Positions 25,760 to 34,997 of a stretch of 64,000 nt of DNA are shown piece by piece; the stretch's first letter is position 1, and every line of letters begins with the position of its first letter. The position numbers and the translations under genes were made by a program. Origin of the DNA: Cupriavidus pampae (GTDB lineage: Bacteria > Pseudomonadota > Gammaproteobacteria > Burkholderiales > Burkholderiaceae); the NCBI RefSeq assembly GCF_914271485.1, contig NZ_CAJZAG010000006.1, forward strand, positions 186,001 through 250,000, given 5' to 3'. The notes under the pieces were generated by a model that worked only from the letters and a program-made list of their open reading frames with translations, was not told where the DNA came from and did no database searches.

Positions 25760-26601
25760 GGCTGGCTCGCTGACGGCTGGACGAGCTGGCTCGGAGACAG
25801 CACGGTGGACACGGTCTGCGCGAACGGCGTACCGCGCGCATCGCTGCCGCCGCTGCTTGCGGCAGGCGCGGACGATGGCGCCGATGCCGGAGCGGCCGGC
25901 GACGTCGGCGCGGCGGGAGGCACGGGAGGCACGGGAGGCAGCGCGGGAGGTAATGAAGCAGGCGGCACGACAGGTGTGGCAGGCAGCGATACGGGCGCGG
26001 GCGGTGCCGGCGGTGCATCGAGATTGGTCGGCACCGTGTAATTGAAGTGCCGCCAATCGGACGACAGGTTCCACTCGCGCGTATTCACCGCATTGATCTG
26101 GAACGGCTTGGGCAATTGCGACAGATCAAGCCGCATGCGCACCTGGGCCTGGTAGGTCTCGCCGGGCCTCACGGTATTGCGTTCGAATACGCGCCATCCA
26201 CGCACATGCTGGATGAACTGCAGCGCGCTCTTCAGCCGCGTGAACGGCAACTGCAGCCCACCGGTGGAGACACGATACTGCCGCGTGAGCGGTTGATAGG
26301 ACAGCCGCACGCTGCGTGCGGTGTTGACGGGCTTGTCATCGAACCAGTACCAGCGCGGCCGCGTCAGCTGAAACTCGACGACGAAGTACAACGAGATGCC
26401 CTTGTGCAGGGCATCCTCGAGCGCGGGTGGCAGATCGAAATCGAACGAGGCGGCGAGGTCGAAGCCGCCGTCCTGGTATTCGATGCGATTCTCGGTGGTC
26501 TCGATCAGCTGCGCGTCGCCACGTCCGGGATGGCACAGCAGCGCGAGCAGCAGGCAAAACGCGACCAGCCACCAGCGCAAGGCCCGTGATATCACAGGCA
26601 T
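25756..26601 (-). CDS. DUF4390 exported protein
   Basis: 281 residues. Signal peptide visible (RALRWWLVAFCLLLALLCHPGRGDAQ), then the DUF4390 body with EFQLTRPRWYWFDDKPV and SYQPLTRQYRVSTGGLQLPF at ~60-110. The last ~70 residues are a Pro/Ala/Ser-rich tail not usual for the family. It always precedes ntrY in this lineage, and here overlaps it by four bases, which hints at a role in envelope sensing with NtrYX; function is not established. The ATG at 26601 is chosen because it starts the signal peptide; one at 26670 would add 23 residues. Confidence 0.85.
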   Translation of the reverse strand: MPVISRALRWWLVAFCLLLALLCHPGRGDAQLIETTENRIEYQDGGFDLAASFDFDLPPALEDALHKGISLYFVVEFQLTRPRWYWFDDKPVNTARSVRLSYQPLTRQYRVSTGGLQLPFTRLKSALQFIQHVRGWRVFERNTVRPGETYQAQVRMRLDLSQLPKPFQINAVNTREWNLSSDWRHFNYTVPTNLDAPPAPPAPVSLPATPVVPPASLPPALPPVPPVPPAAPTSPAAPASAPSSAPAASSGGSDARGTPFAQTVSTVLSPSQLVQPSASQP

Positions 26602-26680
26602 TCCCGCGTGAAGCTCGCGCGCTGCGTGGCCATGGGCACGGAGTACGGACTGGCGCGGCGAGCTCGGCATCGGTCAGGTT

Positions 26681-28069
26681 TCAGGCGCGTTTCTGGAAGC
26701 GGGCGTAGTAGAAGCCATCGTGATCCGATGGCAGGCTTGGCTCGCCGGTGGTCGTCGCGGTATTCACCGCGGTGCCGCCGGCCGGTTCGGGCGCCTTCAC
26801 GCCGGGCAGCAGTTGCCCCGGCGCCTGCAATCGTATCGCATCTGGTAGCTGCGCACCAAACCAGCGCGCCTGCTCTTCCCCCTCCGTTGGGAAAATCGAA
26901 CAGGTTACATAGACCAGAATGCCGCCTGGCTTGAGCAGCGGCCAAAGCTGCGACACGATGCGCCGCTGCTCGTTGACGAGCCGCGCAATATCTGTTTCGC
27001 GACGCAGCCAGCGGATATCGGGATGCCGGCGCACGATGCCGGACGCCGAACATGGCACATCGGCGAGGATGCGATCGAACGGCTGACCATCCCACCAATC
27101 GTTCGGACGGCTCGCATCGCCGGTGATCACGTTGGCTTGCTGTCCCAGACGCGCGAGGTTGTCATGGATGCGCGCCACACGCAGCGGATCGCTCTCCACG
27201 GCGGTCAGGTCGATCTTGGCAAGCTCGAGCAGATGACCGGTCTTGCCACCGGGCGCCGCGCACGCGTCGAGCACGCGCATGCCATCGGATACATCCAGCA
27301 GTTGCGCGGCCACTTGCGCGCCGGCGTCCTGCACCGATACGTCGCCCTCGGCAAACCCGGGAATCTGCGAGACCGGAAACGCGCGCACCAGCCGCACAGC
27401 CTGCGGCCCCACCTTCACGCCGGCAAAGCCGGCATTGGCCAGATCGGTCAGATACTGCTGCACGGTACCGCGCGCGGTGTTCACGCGCAGCGTCATCGGC
27501 GGGCGCGCATTGACACTGGCGGCCAACGTCTCCCATTGATCGGGATACGCGTCACGTAGCATGCGTACCCACCAGTCCGGCAGGTTCCAGCGCGCTTCGT
27601 CCTCGCGCACGATGCGCGCGAGCAGCGCCTTGCGTTCGCGCAGAAAACGGCGCAGCACCGCGTTGACGAGGCCACGCGCATGCGCGGTCTTGGGTTCGGA
27701 CGCGGCCGCGCTGACGGCCTGGTCCACTACCGTGAAGTCGGTGTAGCCACGGCCAGGCTGGTCGGCATCGGCCTGCTCGCCATCGAGCAGCAACGCGAGC
27801 GCGACGGCCAGCAGCGAATCGACGAGCGCGCCCGGCGGACGCGTGACGAGGTGGGTGACCAGTGCCCGGGTGGCGCCGAACTGGCGCATCGTGCGATAGG
27901 CCAGATCCTGGATGGCGCCGCGCGAGGCCGCATCGCGCACGCGGTCGAGCCGCAGGTGCGTCGCGGCATCGTCGATGGCCTGCGGCAGGGCCATGCCTTC
28001 ATTGACGCCGCGTACCGCGGCGGCGGCGCCAAGCATCTGGAAGGCGAGCGAATCGGGAGGCAGGCGCAT
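26681..28069 (-). CDS. rsmB: 16S rRNA m5C967 methyltransferase
   Basis: 462 residues (E. coli RsmB 429). N-terminal NusB-like RNA-binding domain (LDRVRDAASRGAIQDLAYRTMRQFG) and a C-terminal SAM methyltransferase: SAM loop LDACAAPGGKTGHLLEL, motif IV DVPCSASGIVRRHPD, and motif VI YVTCSIFPTEGEEQ with the catalytic cysteine C390. Methylates cytosine 967 of 16S rRNA. Head of the rsmB-DUF4390-ntrY-ntrX run, separated from DUF4390 by 79 bases with the chosen start. Confidence 0.95.
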   Translation of the reverse strand: MRLPPDSLAFQMLGAAAAVRGVNEGMALPQAIDDAATHLRLDRVRDAASRGAIQDLAYRTMRQFGATRALVTHLVTRPPGALVDSLLAVALALLLDGEQADADQPGRGYTDFTVVDQAVSAAASEPKTAHARGLVNAVLRRFLRERKALLARIVREDEARWNLPDWWVRMLRDAYPDQWETLAASVNARPPMTLRVNTARGTVQQYLTDLANAGFAGVKVGPQAVRLVRAFPVSQIPGFAEGDVSVQDAGAQVAAQLLDVSDGMRVLDACAAPGGKTGHLLELAKIDLTAVESDPLRVARIHDNLARLGQQANVITGDASRPNDWWDGQPFDRILADVPCSASGIVRRHPDIRWLRRETDIARLVNEQRRIVSQLWPLLKPGGILVYVTCSIFPTEGEEQARWFGAQLPDAIRLQAPGQLLPGVKAPEPAGGTAVNTATTTGEPSLPSDHDGFYYARFQKRA

Positions 28070-28269
28070 ACGATCGAAAACTCAAAAAGCGGAAATCAGG
28101 ACGGCAGAATACGGGACGGCGGCGGTGGAAAAAAGCCCGCCGGTCCCAAGGAACACGGCGGGCAGTTTACCCGTTGGCGTGCATGCGCCGGATTTTACAG
28201 CGCAGCGGCGGGTGCCCCGGCGAAGCGAGCGGAGTGATTGACCCGCCGCGACCAGCCGCGACCCGCCCC

Positions 28270-28299
28270 GATCAGGCCCGATCAGGCCCGATCAGGCCG
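28270..28299 (-). repeat. 10-bp direct repeat, 3 copies, at the htpX stop
   Basis: Three copies of GATCAGGCCC in tandem at 28270-28299; the last contains the htpX stop codon. They sit in the non-coding 222 bases between htpX and rsmB. Function unknown; likely slippage product. Confidence 0.7.
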
Positions 28300-29152
28300 G
28301 ATAGGCGCCGGTCTGTGCCATCTGCATCAGCCGGGCAATGCGCTCCTCGGTGGACGGGTGCGTCGAGAACAGGTTGGCGATACCGCCACCGGCCAGCGGA
28401 TTCATGATCATCATCTGCGCGGTGGCCGGATGTTCCTCGGCCGCCTGGAACGGAATGCCCTGCGCATAGCGATGGATCTTGTCGAGCGCGCTCGCGAGTG
28501 CCTGCGGATCGCCGCTGATCTCGGCGCCGCCGCGGTCGGCTTCGAATTCGCGCGCGCGGGAGATCGCCATCTGGATCAGCGAGGCCGCGAGCGGCGCGAG
28601 AATCGCCACCGCGATGCCGGCGATCGGGTTGGTACGGTTGCCGTTCTCGTCGCGGCCACCAAAGAACATCGCCATATTGGCGAGCGCCGAGATCGCACCG
28701 GCCATCGTCGCGGCGATGGTCGAGGTGAGGATGTCGCGGTGACGCACGTGCGCGAGCTCATGCGCCATCACGCCGCGCAGTTCGCGATCGGACAGCATGC
28801 GCAAGATGCCGGTGGTCGCGGCCACCGCGGCGTTCTCGGGATTGCGGCCCGTGGCGAACGCATTGGGTGCATCCTCGTTGATCAGGTACACGCGGGGCAT
28901 CGGCAAACCCGCGCGCTGCGCGAGTTCCTGCACCATGCCGTAGAACTGCGGCGCGGTGCCGGCGTCGACTTCCTGCGCGTTGTACATGCGCAGGACCAGC
29001 TTGTCCGAGAACCAATACGAGAAGAAATTCATCCCCAGCGCGATCAGCAGCGCGATCATCATGCCGCCGCGTCCGCCGATCATCCCGCCGATGACGATGA
29101 ACAGCGCCGTGATGGCGGCCATCAGCATGAAGGTCTTGACCCAGTTGAACAT
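28292..29152 (-). CDS. htpX: HtpX membrane metalloprotease (M48)
   Basis: 286-residue inner-membrane zinc protease that degrades misfolded membrane proteins. Two N-terminal helices ([20 protein letters not shown] and the next), zinc motif [10 protein letters not shown] at about residues 130-139 (HExxH), two further helices after it, and the third ligand in [14 protein letters not shown]. Length and order match HtpX. The ATG at 29152 begins the typical MFNWVKTF. Confidence 0.95.
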   Translation of the reverse strand: MFNWVKTFMLMAAITALFIVIGGMIGGRGGMMIALLIALGMNFFSYWFSDKLVLRMYNAQEVDAGTAPQFYGMVQELAQRAGLPMPRVYLINEDAPNAFATGRNPENAAVAATTGILRMLSDRELRGVMAHELAHVRHRDILTSTIAATMAGAISALANMAMFFGGRDENGNRTNPIAGIAVAILAPLAASLIQMAISRAREFEADRGGAEISGDPQALASALDKIHRYAQGIPFQAAEEHPATAQMMIMNPLAGGGIANLFSTHPSTEERIARLMQMAQTGAYPA

Positions 29153-29274
29153 GGCAATGAGCTCCGTGGAAATTCACCAACGCGTCAGATACGCGTACTC
29201 CCGTTAGATAGGGCCAACGGGCCGGAAATTCAATGTCCGCGGCAGGGTTTTTGCGCCGGCTGCGAGCACCGCGG

Positions 29275-29928
29275 TCAGCGCGGCAGCAGCGCCAGACGCG
29301 CGCCCAGCCCGATAAAGGCGGTGCCCACCACGCGATCGAGCCAGCACTTGAGGCGCGGCGCCTGGCTGACGCGGCGCGTGAGCGTGCCCGCGAGCCACGC
29401 CACGAGCGTGTTCCAGATTGTGGTCATGACGATCATGATCGCGCCAAGCACCAGAAATGCCGCCGCCTGATGCCCGGCCTTCGGATCCACGAACTGCGGG
29501 AAGAACGACAGGAAGAACAGGATGACCTTGGGGTTCAGCACGTTGGTCAGGAAGCCCTGCATGAACAGGGCCCGCAAGCCGCGCGTGCTGGTATCGGCGG
29601 GTGCGGGGGACGTGGCGGTGCCGTCGCCCGGACCCGGCCGGAATGTCGTCAGGATCATGCGCAGCCCCAGCCAGACCAGATAGGCCGCGCCAGCGTACTT
29701 GATGATCGAGAACGCGATCGGCGAGGCCGCCAGCAGCGCGGTGAGCCCGAATGCCGTGGCCAGCGCATGCACGCAGCAGCCGGCGCTGACGCCGAGCGAC
29801 GACATGACGCCGGCGGCGCGCCCCTGCGCGACGCTGCGGCCCACGATATAGGCGGTGTCGGGGCCAGGCGTGACGTTGAGCAGGAATACCGCACCGACGA
29901 AAAGTGGCAGGTCCGTGATGCCGAGCAT
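29275..29928 (-). CDS. LysE/RhtB-family amino-acid exporter
   Basis: 217-residue inner-membrane protein with six helices. Signature NVTPGPDTAYIVGRSVAQGRAAG near the N-terminus and GFLTNVLNPKVILFFLSFFPQF in the middle are diagnostic of LysE/RhtB exporters. Exports amino acids such as homoserine, threonine or lysine; exact substrate cannot be told. A hydrophilic loop (PGDGTATSPAPADTSTRG) separates helices 3 and 4. It lies between fmt and htpX, all on the minus strand. Confidence 0.9.
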   Translation of the reverse strand: MLGITDLPLFVGAVFLLNVTPGPDTAYIVGRSVAQGRAAGVMSSLGVSAGCCVHALATAFGLTALLAASPIAFSIIKYAGAAYLVWLGLRMILTTFRPGPGDGTATSPAPADTSTRGLRALFMQGFLTNVLNPKVILFFLSFFPQFVDPKAGHQAAAFLVLGAIMIVMTTIWNTLVAWLAGTLTRRVSQAPRLKCWLDRVVGTAFIGLGARLALLPR

Positions 29929-30034
29929 GAGGGGCGTGAGCGTGAAGGTGGATCCTCGCGTTGGCAGGCGGCGGCCGTCAACGTGACAAGGCCGCGCGGC
30001 TTACCCGCGAGTATGGATCGGTCATACCGCCCGA

Positions 30035-31063
30035 TTATGCCTGCGCGCCCGCCCGCGTGGCGATCTCCGTCGGCAGCAGGCAGCGCGTGCCCGGCACCAG
30101 CGGCATCGACTGCAGGAACTGCTGCGCTGGCTGACGGCGTCCGCCCGGTTTCTGCAACTCGGTCACCTGCAGCGCGCTGCCGTCGCCGCACGCGATGATC
30201 ACGCCCGCGGCGTCGGCCGACAGCACCGTGCCGGGCGGATACGGCAGCGGCGTGCGACCCGCCGCCAGCGGCAGCGCCTGCCAGCACTTGATCACGGTTT
30301 CGCCCACCTGCACCGTGGCGCCCGGGAACGGATTGAACGCGCGGATCTGGTTCGCCAGTTGCGCGGCCGGGCGCGACAGGTCGAGCGGTGCCTCGTCCTT
30401 GCCGATCTTCTCGGCATACGTGATACCGGCCTCGGGCTGTGGCGTGGCGGCCAACGTCCGGCCGGCGGCCAGCTCATGCAGTGCCTCGACGATCAGGCGG
30501 CCGCCGAGCGCGGCCAGCGCGTCATGCAGCGTGCCGGTGGTGTCGTGCGCTGTAATGGGTACGGTGCCGCGCGACAGCATCGCGCCGGTATCGAGTCCTT
30601 CGTCCATCTGCATCAGCGTGATGCCGGTCTCGGCGTCGCCGGCCTCGATCGCGCGATGAATCGGCGCGGCGCCCCGCCAGCGCGGTAACAGCGAGGCGTG
30701 GATGTTCAGGCAGCCGTGGCGCGGCAGCGTCAGGACCTCGGACGGCAGGATCAGCCCGTACGCGGCCACCACCATCACATCGGGGGCGATCTCGGCGAGC
30801 GTATCGACGGCGGCGCCGGCTTCCTCGGGATACTTGCCCTGGCGACGCAGCGAGCGCGGCTGGAGCACCGGCCCCAGATTCTGCGCCAGAGCGAACTGCT
30901 TGACCGGGCTGGCCTGCAGCTGCATGCCGCGGCCGGCGGGGCGGTCGGGCTGGCTCAGCACGGCAACTACCGGAAAGCCGGCGGCATGGATGGCCTCAAG
31001 GGCGACGCGCGCGAACTCGGGCGTCCCGGCGAAGGCAACGCGCAGTGGCTGGGCTTGGGTCAT
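30035..31063 (-). CDS. fmt: Methionyl-tRNA formyltransferase
   Basis: 342 residues; formylates initiator Met-tRNA using 10-formyl-THF. N-terminal Rossmann start [11 protein letters not shown], catalytic loop [20 protein letters not shown] (Asn, His) with Asp in GLDTGAML, and a C-terminal OB-like tRNA-binding domain. The residues QPDRPAGRG form the usual basic loop. Transcribed with def, 123 bases downstream of it on the minus strand, the standard def-fmt pair. Confidence 0.97.
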   Translation of the reverse strand: MTQAQPLRVAFAGTPEFARVALEAIHAAGFPVVAVLSQPDRPAGRGMQLQASPVKQFALAQNLGPVLQPRSLRRQGKYPEEAGAAVDTLAEIAPDVMVVAAYGLILPSEVLTLPRHGCLNIHASLLPRWRGAAPIHRAIEAGDAETGITLMQMDEGLDTGAMLSRGTVPITAHDTTGTLHDALAALGGRLIVEALHELAAGRTLAATPQPEAGITYAEKIGKDEAPLDLSRPAAQLANQIRAFNPFPGATVQVGETVIKCWQALPLAAGRTPLPYPPGTVLSADAAGVIIACGDGSALQVTELQKPGGRRQPAQQFLQSMPLVPGTRCLLPTEIATRAGAQA

Positions 31064-31186
31064 GGCAATGTTCCGCTATAAAGCATTACCGGCCGCAGCG
31101 CGGCCGGTAATGGATCGATGGTGTATCGAACAGTCTCATCACGATAGCAGACCCGGCGCGGGGGCCGGGCCGCCAGGGCGGACTTG

Positions 31187-31693
31187 TTACATCCGCGTGC
31201 GTCCGCGCTTCTGCAGCTTGGACTTGATGCGAGTGATCTTGAGGGGAGACAGGTATTCGACGAACACCTTGCCCTTCAGGTGATCCATCTCGTGCTGTAT
31301 ACATACTGCCAGCAGTTCGTCGGCGTCGAGCTCGAACGATTCACCCTTTTCGTTGAGCGCGCGCACGCGCACACGGTCCGGCCGCTCCACGCGGTCGTAG
31401 ATCTCGGGCACCGACAGGCAGCCCTCTTCCCACACCTTGCGGTTGTCGCTGGCCCAGACGATTTCCGGGTTGATGAACACCTGGAGCGCGTCGCGGGTCT
31501 CGGACAGATCGATCACGATGACCTGTTCGTGCACGTCCACCTGGGTCGCGGCCAGGCCAATGCCCGGCGCTTCGTACATGGTTTCGGCCATGTCCTTCAC
31601 CAGTTGGCGGATGCGGTCGTCCACCACCGCGACAGGCTTTGCAACGATGTGTAGACGAGGATCGGGGTAGGTCAGGATGTCCAGTTTTGCCAT
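31187..31693 (-). CDS. def: Peptide deformylase
   Basis: 168 residues; removes the N-formyl group from new proteins. All three motifs are present: [16 protein letters not shown] (Cys ligand) and HEMDHLKG (two His and Glu). The ATG at 31693 gives the conserved [14 protein letters not shown] start; one five codons upstream is possible. Operon with fmt; divergent from the LysM gene. Confidence 0.97.
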   Translation of the reverse strand: MAKLDILTYPDPRLHIVAKPVAVVDDRIRQLVKDMAETMYEAPGIGLAATQVDVHEQVIVIDLSETRDALQVFINPEIVWASDNRKVWEEGCLSVPEIYDRVERPDRVRVRALNEKGESFELDADELLAVCIQHEMDHLKGKVFVEYLSPLKITRIKSKLQKRGRTRM

Positions 31694-31855
31694 GATGCTC
31701 GGGCGCAACGCCGGCTGCGTGCAACGTAGACGCCGCGTTGCGGCGACGGATGTTTACATGCAGAATCGGGGCGCTAGTACAAAAATTCAAGGCGCGCCGC
31801 AGCAGGCACGCTCTATCCAGGGTCAATCCGGTCGTCACGCCGACCGGTCAGGAAA

Positions 31856-33034
31856 ATGCGCGATCTTACCAAAGAACAGGCGGCGTTCGGCCGCAAGCTG
31901 CACGCGTTCACCTTCGCCATGCTGAGTGTCGCCGGCGTCACAGCCGGCCTCAGCACGGCCGTCCAGGCCGCAGAACGCACGGTCACCCCCACCCAACAGG
32001 CCGAAGCCGACCGCGTTGCCCAGCAGGGCATCCCGGTGGCGGACCTCGCCAAGGACGCGCCGTCGCAGTACACGGTCAGCCGCGGCGACACGCTCTGGGG
32101 CATTTCGGGCCGCTTTCTGCGGCAGCCCTGGCGCTGGCCCGACCTGTGGGGCATGAACAAGCAGCAGGTCCGCAATCCGCACCTGATCTATCCGGGCCAG
32201 GTGCTGTATCTGGTGCAGCGCGACGGCCGCGCGTTCCTGTCGACCACGGCACCGGGCGGCGCGGGCAGCGACACCGTTCGCCTGTCCCCGCGCGTGCGTG
32301 GCGATGAAGGCGATGGCGGTGCCATCCTCAGTTTTAACGCCAAGGATATCGAGCCGTTCCTGATTCGTCCGCTGGTGGTGGACGAGGGCACGCTCGCCAC
32401 TTCGGCGCGTGTGGTGGCCCTGCCAGAGTCGCGGGTCTACATGGGCCGCGGCGAGTCTGCCTATGCGCGTGGCATCAGCCCCGAGGACGCGCGCCTGGGT
32501 AGCGACTGGCAGGCCTTCCGGCCGGTGACGCCCGTGCGCGACCCGATTACGCAGAAGGTACTTGGCTACGAGGCCGAATACCAGGGCAACCTGCGCGTGA
32601 CGCATGGTCCCGAAGGTCCTGACGCCGTGACCACGGTCGAGGCGACGCAGGCGCAGCAGGAAATGGGCATCGGCACGCTGATGCTGCCGCAGCCGCCGCG
32701 CGAACTCGTGCGTTATGTCCCACGCGCGCCCGAGGCCGAGATCGACGCGCGCGTCGCCAAGGTCTACGGCGGTGTGCAATACGGTGGCGCCAAGCAGGTG
32801 GTGGTGCTGAACGTCGGCGGCAACGCGGGACTCGAGCCCGGCCACGTGGTGGCGTTATCGCGCGACGGTGGCCGGGTGCCGGACCGTACCGAGAACAATC
32901 GCACGATCACGCTGCCGGACGACCGTTATGGTCTGGCCTTCGTGTTCCGCGTGTTCCCGGGCCTGTCTTACGCGCTCGTGACCGATGCGTCGAACACCAT
33001 CATGGTCGGCGATCGGGCCCAAACCCCTCACTGA
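31856..33034 (+). CDS. LysM-domain exported protein
   Basis: 392 residues. Signal peptide at about 10-40 (KLHAFTFAMLSVAGVTAGLSTAVQA). One LysM domain at about 70-123 (QYTVSRGDTLWGISGRFL ... HLIYPGQVLYL), a peptidoglycan-binding module. The rest is a long region of unknown fold, conserved in this lineage beside def/dprA. Likely periplasmic, anchored to cell wall. Ribosome sequence AGGA is very close to the ATG at 31856; an ATG at 31919 would truncate the signal peptide. Divergent from def with 162 bases between. Confidence 0.88.
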   Translation: MRDLTKEQAAFGRKLHAFTFAMLSVAGVTAGLSTAVQAAERTVTPTQQAEADRVAQQGIPVADLAKDAPSQYTVSRGDTLWGISGRFLRQPWRWPDLWGMNKQQVRNPHLIYPGQVLYLVQRDGRAFLSTTAPGGAGSDTVRLSPRVRGDEGDGGAILSFNAKDIEPFLIRPLVVDEGTLATSARVVALPESRVYMGRGESAYARGISPEDARLGSDWQAFRPVTPVRDPITQKVLGYEAEYQGNLRVTHGPEGPDAVTTVEATQAQQEMGIGTLMLPQPPRELVRYVPRAPEAEIDARVAKVYGGVQYGGAKQVVVLNVGGNAGLEPGHVVALSRDGGRVPDRTENNRTITLPDDRYGLAFVFRVFPGLSYALVTDASNTIMVGDRAQTPH

Positions 33035-33231
33035 TTGCCTGACTGACTGCCGCGCTGACGGCATCCTGACCTCCCGACCGCTTGTCCGGACGGCCGCCCT
33101 GGCGGCCGCGCCGGCTTGCGGCACCGCCATTCCGGCATCTCTCATTGCGTGACCATCGCGCGGGCTCGCCCGTGCTCCCCATCCCGGCGACATGCCCTGC
33201 GCCGTTCGTCTCCGCCTCCCGCCTCGACACC

Positions 33232-34332
33232 ATGTCCGATGCGGAGGTCGCGGCGTGGCTGCGACTGGTCGCCACGTCGGGGCTCGGCCCCGTCGGCGTG
33301 CGGCAGCTGCTGTCCGCCTTCGGGCTGCCCGAGTGCGTGCTCGCGCAGGAGGCCGCGAATCTGGGCCGTTACGTGTCGCCCGACGTCGTACGCGCGCTGC
33401 TGGCGCCGCCCGACGACCGGCTGGCCGCGCTGATCGAGCGCACGCTGGCATGGCGCACGGCGCCCGGCCACCATCTGCTGACACTGGCCGATGCGGCGTA
33501 CCCGGCGCGGCTGTTCGATCTGCACGATCCGCCGCCGGTGCTGTACGTCACCGGGCAGCTGACGGCACTGGCACGGCCCGCGTTGGCCGTGGTTGGCGCG
33601 CGCAAGGCCACCGCGCAGGGGCGGCACGATGCCGAGTCGTTCGCGGCGGCATTCTCACGCGCGGGGCACGCCGTGGTGTCGGGACTGGCGCTCGGCGTGG
33701 ACGCCGCCGCGCATGCGGGCGGGCTGCGCGAGGCGGGTGGCACCATCGCGGTCATCGGCACCGGCGTGGACATCGTCTATCCGGCCCGCCATCGGGACCT
33801 TGCGCATGCGGTGGCTGCCCATGGCGCGATCGTCAGCGAATTCCCACTCGGTACGCGTGCAGTGGGCCATCACTTCCCACGGCGCAACCGCATCATTGCC
33901 GCGCTCGCGCGTGGCGTGCTCGTGATCGAGGCGGCCGAGCGCTCCGGATCGCTGATCACCGCACGTTTGGCGGCGGAACTCGGGCGCGACGTGTTCGCGA
34001 TTCCGGGATCCATCCACTCGCAGCTTTCACATGGCGCCCACCGCCTGATCCGTGAGGGCGCCAAGCTGGTGGAGGTGCCGCAGGACGTGTTCGAGGAGTT
34101 TCCGGACCTCGCCCCACAGGCAGGGAACGCGCGGAGCGCAGGTGCCGCCGGGCGTACCCAGCCGGCCGATACGCTCGGTGCGGCGCTGGCCTATGATCCT
34201 GTGACGCTCGACGAGATCTGCGCGCGCAGTGGCAAGCGCCCGGATGTCGTGACGTCCGCACTGCTGGAACTGGAACTGGCGGGGGTCGTCGAGCGTCTAC
34301 CGGGAAACCTGTACCGACGGCTGGGGCGATGA
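33232..34332 (+). CDS. dprA: DNA processing protein DprA (Smf)
   Basis: 366 residues; loads RecA on incoming single-stranded DNA in transformation. N-terminal SAM-like domain (LRLVATSGLGPVGVRQLLSA), the DprA Rossmann core (VVGARKATAQGRHDAESFA, VVSGLALGVDAAAHAGGL, RRNRIIAALARGVLVIEAAERSGSLITARLA, FAIPGSIHSQLSHGAHRLI), and a C-terminal winged helix (LDEICARSGKRPDVVTSALLELELAG). The ATG at 33232 opens the conserved domain. Followed by a thioredoxin-like gene. Confidence 0.95.
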   Translation: MSDAEVAAWLRLVATSGLGPVGVRQLLSAFGLPECVLAQEAANLGRYVSPDVVRALLAPPDDRLAALIERTLAWRTAPGHHLLTLADAAYPARLFDLHDPPPVLYVTGQLTALARPALAVVGARKATAQGRHDAESFAAAFSRAGHAVVSGLALGVDAAAHAGGLREAGGTIAVIGTGVDIVYPARHRDLAHAVAAHGAIVSEFPLGTRAVGHHFPRRNRIIAALARGVLVIEAAERSGSLITARLAAELGRDVFAIPGSIHSQLSHGAHRLIREGAKLVEVPQDVFEEFPDLAPQAGNARSAGAAGRTQPADTLGAALAYDPVTLDEICARSGKRPDVVTSALLELELAGVVERLPGNLYRRLGR

Positions 34333-34419
34333 TGACGTTGGAGTTCCAGGGGCCCGTTTCGAAAGCACCGATACAATGTGTCGCATTGTGTGCGCCAACA
34401 GGCTCATGTTTACATCGTC

Positions 34420-34824
34420 ATGACCGTTTACTTTCCCGAGAGGGATGCTTCCGCCATCCGCCAGGCACTTCAGGACCGTCCGGACGGACGACTCGTCGTC
34501 TGCCTGTGCGCGGAATGGTGCGGCACGTGCAAAGAGTACGAGGCCGGGTTTGCGGCATTGGCCGCGCGCCACCCGGCCGATTGTTTCGTGTGGATCGACA
34601 TCGAAACCCATGCGGATTATTTGGGTGAAGACGTCGATGTTGAGAATTTTCCGACGCTGCTGGTGCAGCCGGTAGCCGGAGGCGCGCCCGACTTCTACGG
34701 CACGTTGCTACCGCATATCGAAGTTCTGGAGCGCATGTTGGTGCGCGGGGGTACGATGCCGACGCCCACCGCCGACGTGCCGGAAGTGCTCGAATGGCTG
34801 CTTGGAAAAGGTGCCGTTCGGTAG
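34420..34824 (+). CDS. Thioredoxin-like protein (CGTC)
   Basis: 134-residue protein with a thioredoxin fold and active site AEWCGTCKEY (C34 and C37). No signal peptide, so cytoplasmic. The sequence CxxC with GT between cysteines is unusual relative to the CGPC of thioredoxin. It lies between dprA and topB in the same direction, an arrangement conserved in the lineage. The ATG at 34420 is preferred since the upstream codons from 34378 do not look structural. Partner and substrate unknown. Confidence 0.85.
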   Translation: MTVYFPERDASAIRQALQDRPDGRLVVCLCAEWCGTCKEYEAGFAALAARHPADCFVWIDIETHADYLGEDVDVENFPTLLVQPVAGGAPDFYGTLLPHIEVLERMLVRGGTMPTPTADVPEVLEWLLGKGAVR

Positions 34825-34997
34825 GAATCAAAGCCCGACGCGCGTTCGAGGTCGGTCAGGGCTGGCTTGCACGGCCGTCTGAGTCGCGCTTATTATTGGC
34901 GCCTCAAAGCCCAGGCCCGCCGTTTACATCGTTTGTAGTGCATTTTCAAGAGGCGCTGGCTTCTCATTCATGAAGCCATGCCCGCAAGGACCGCTCA

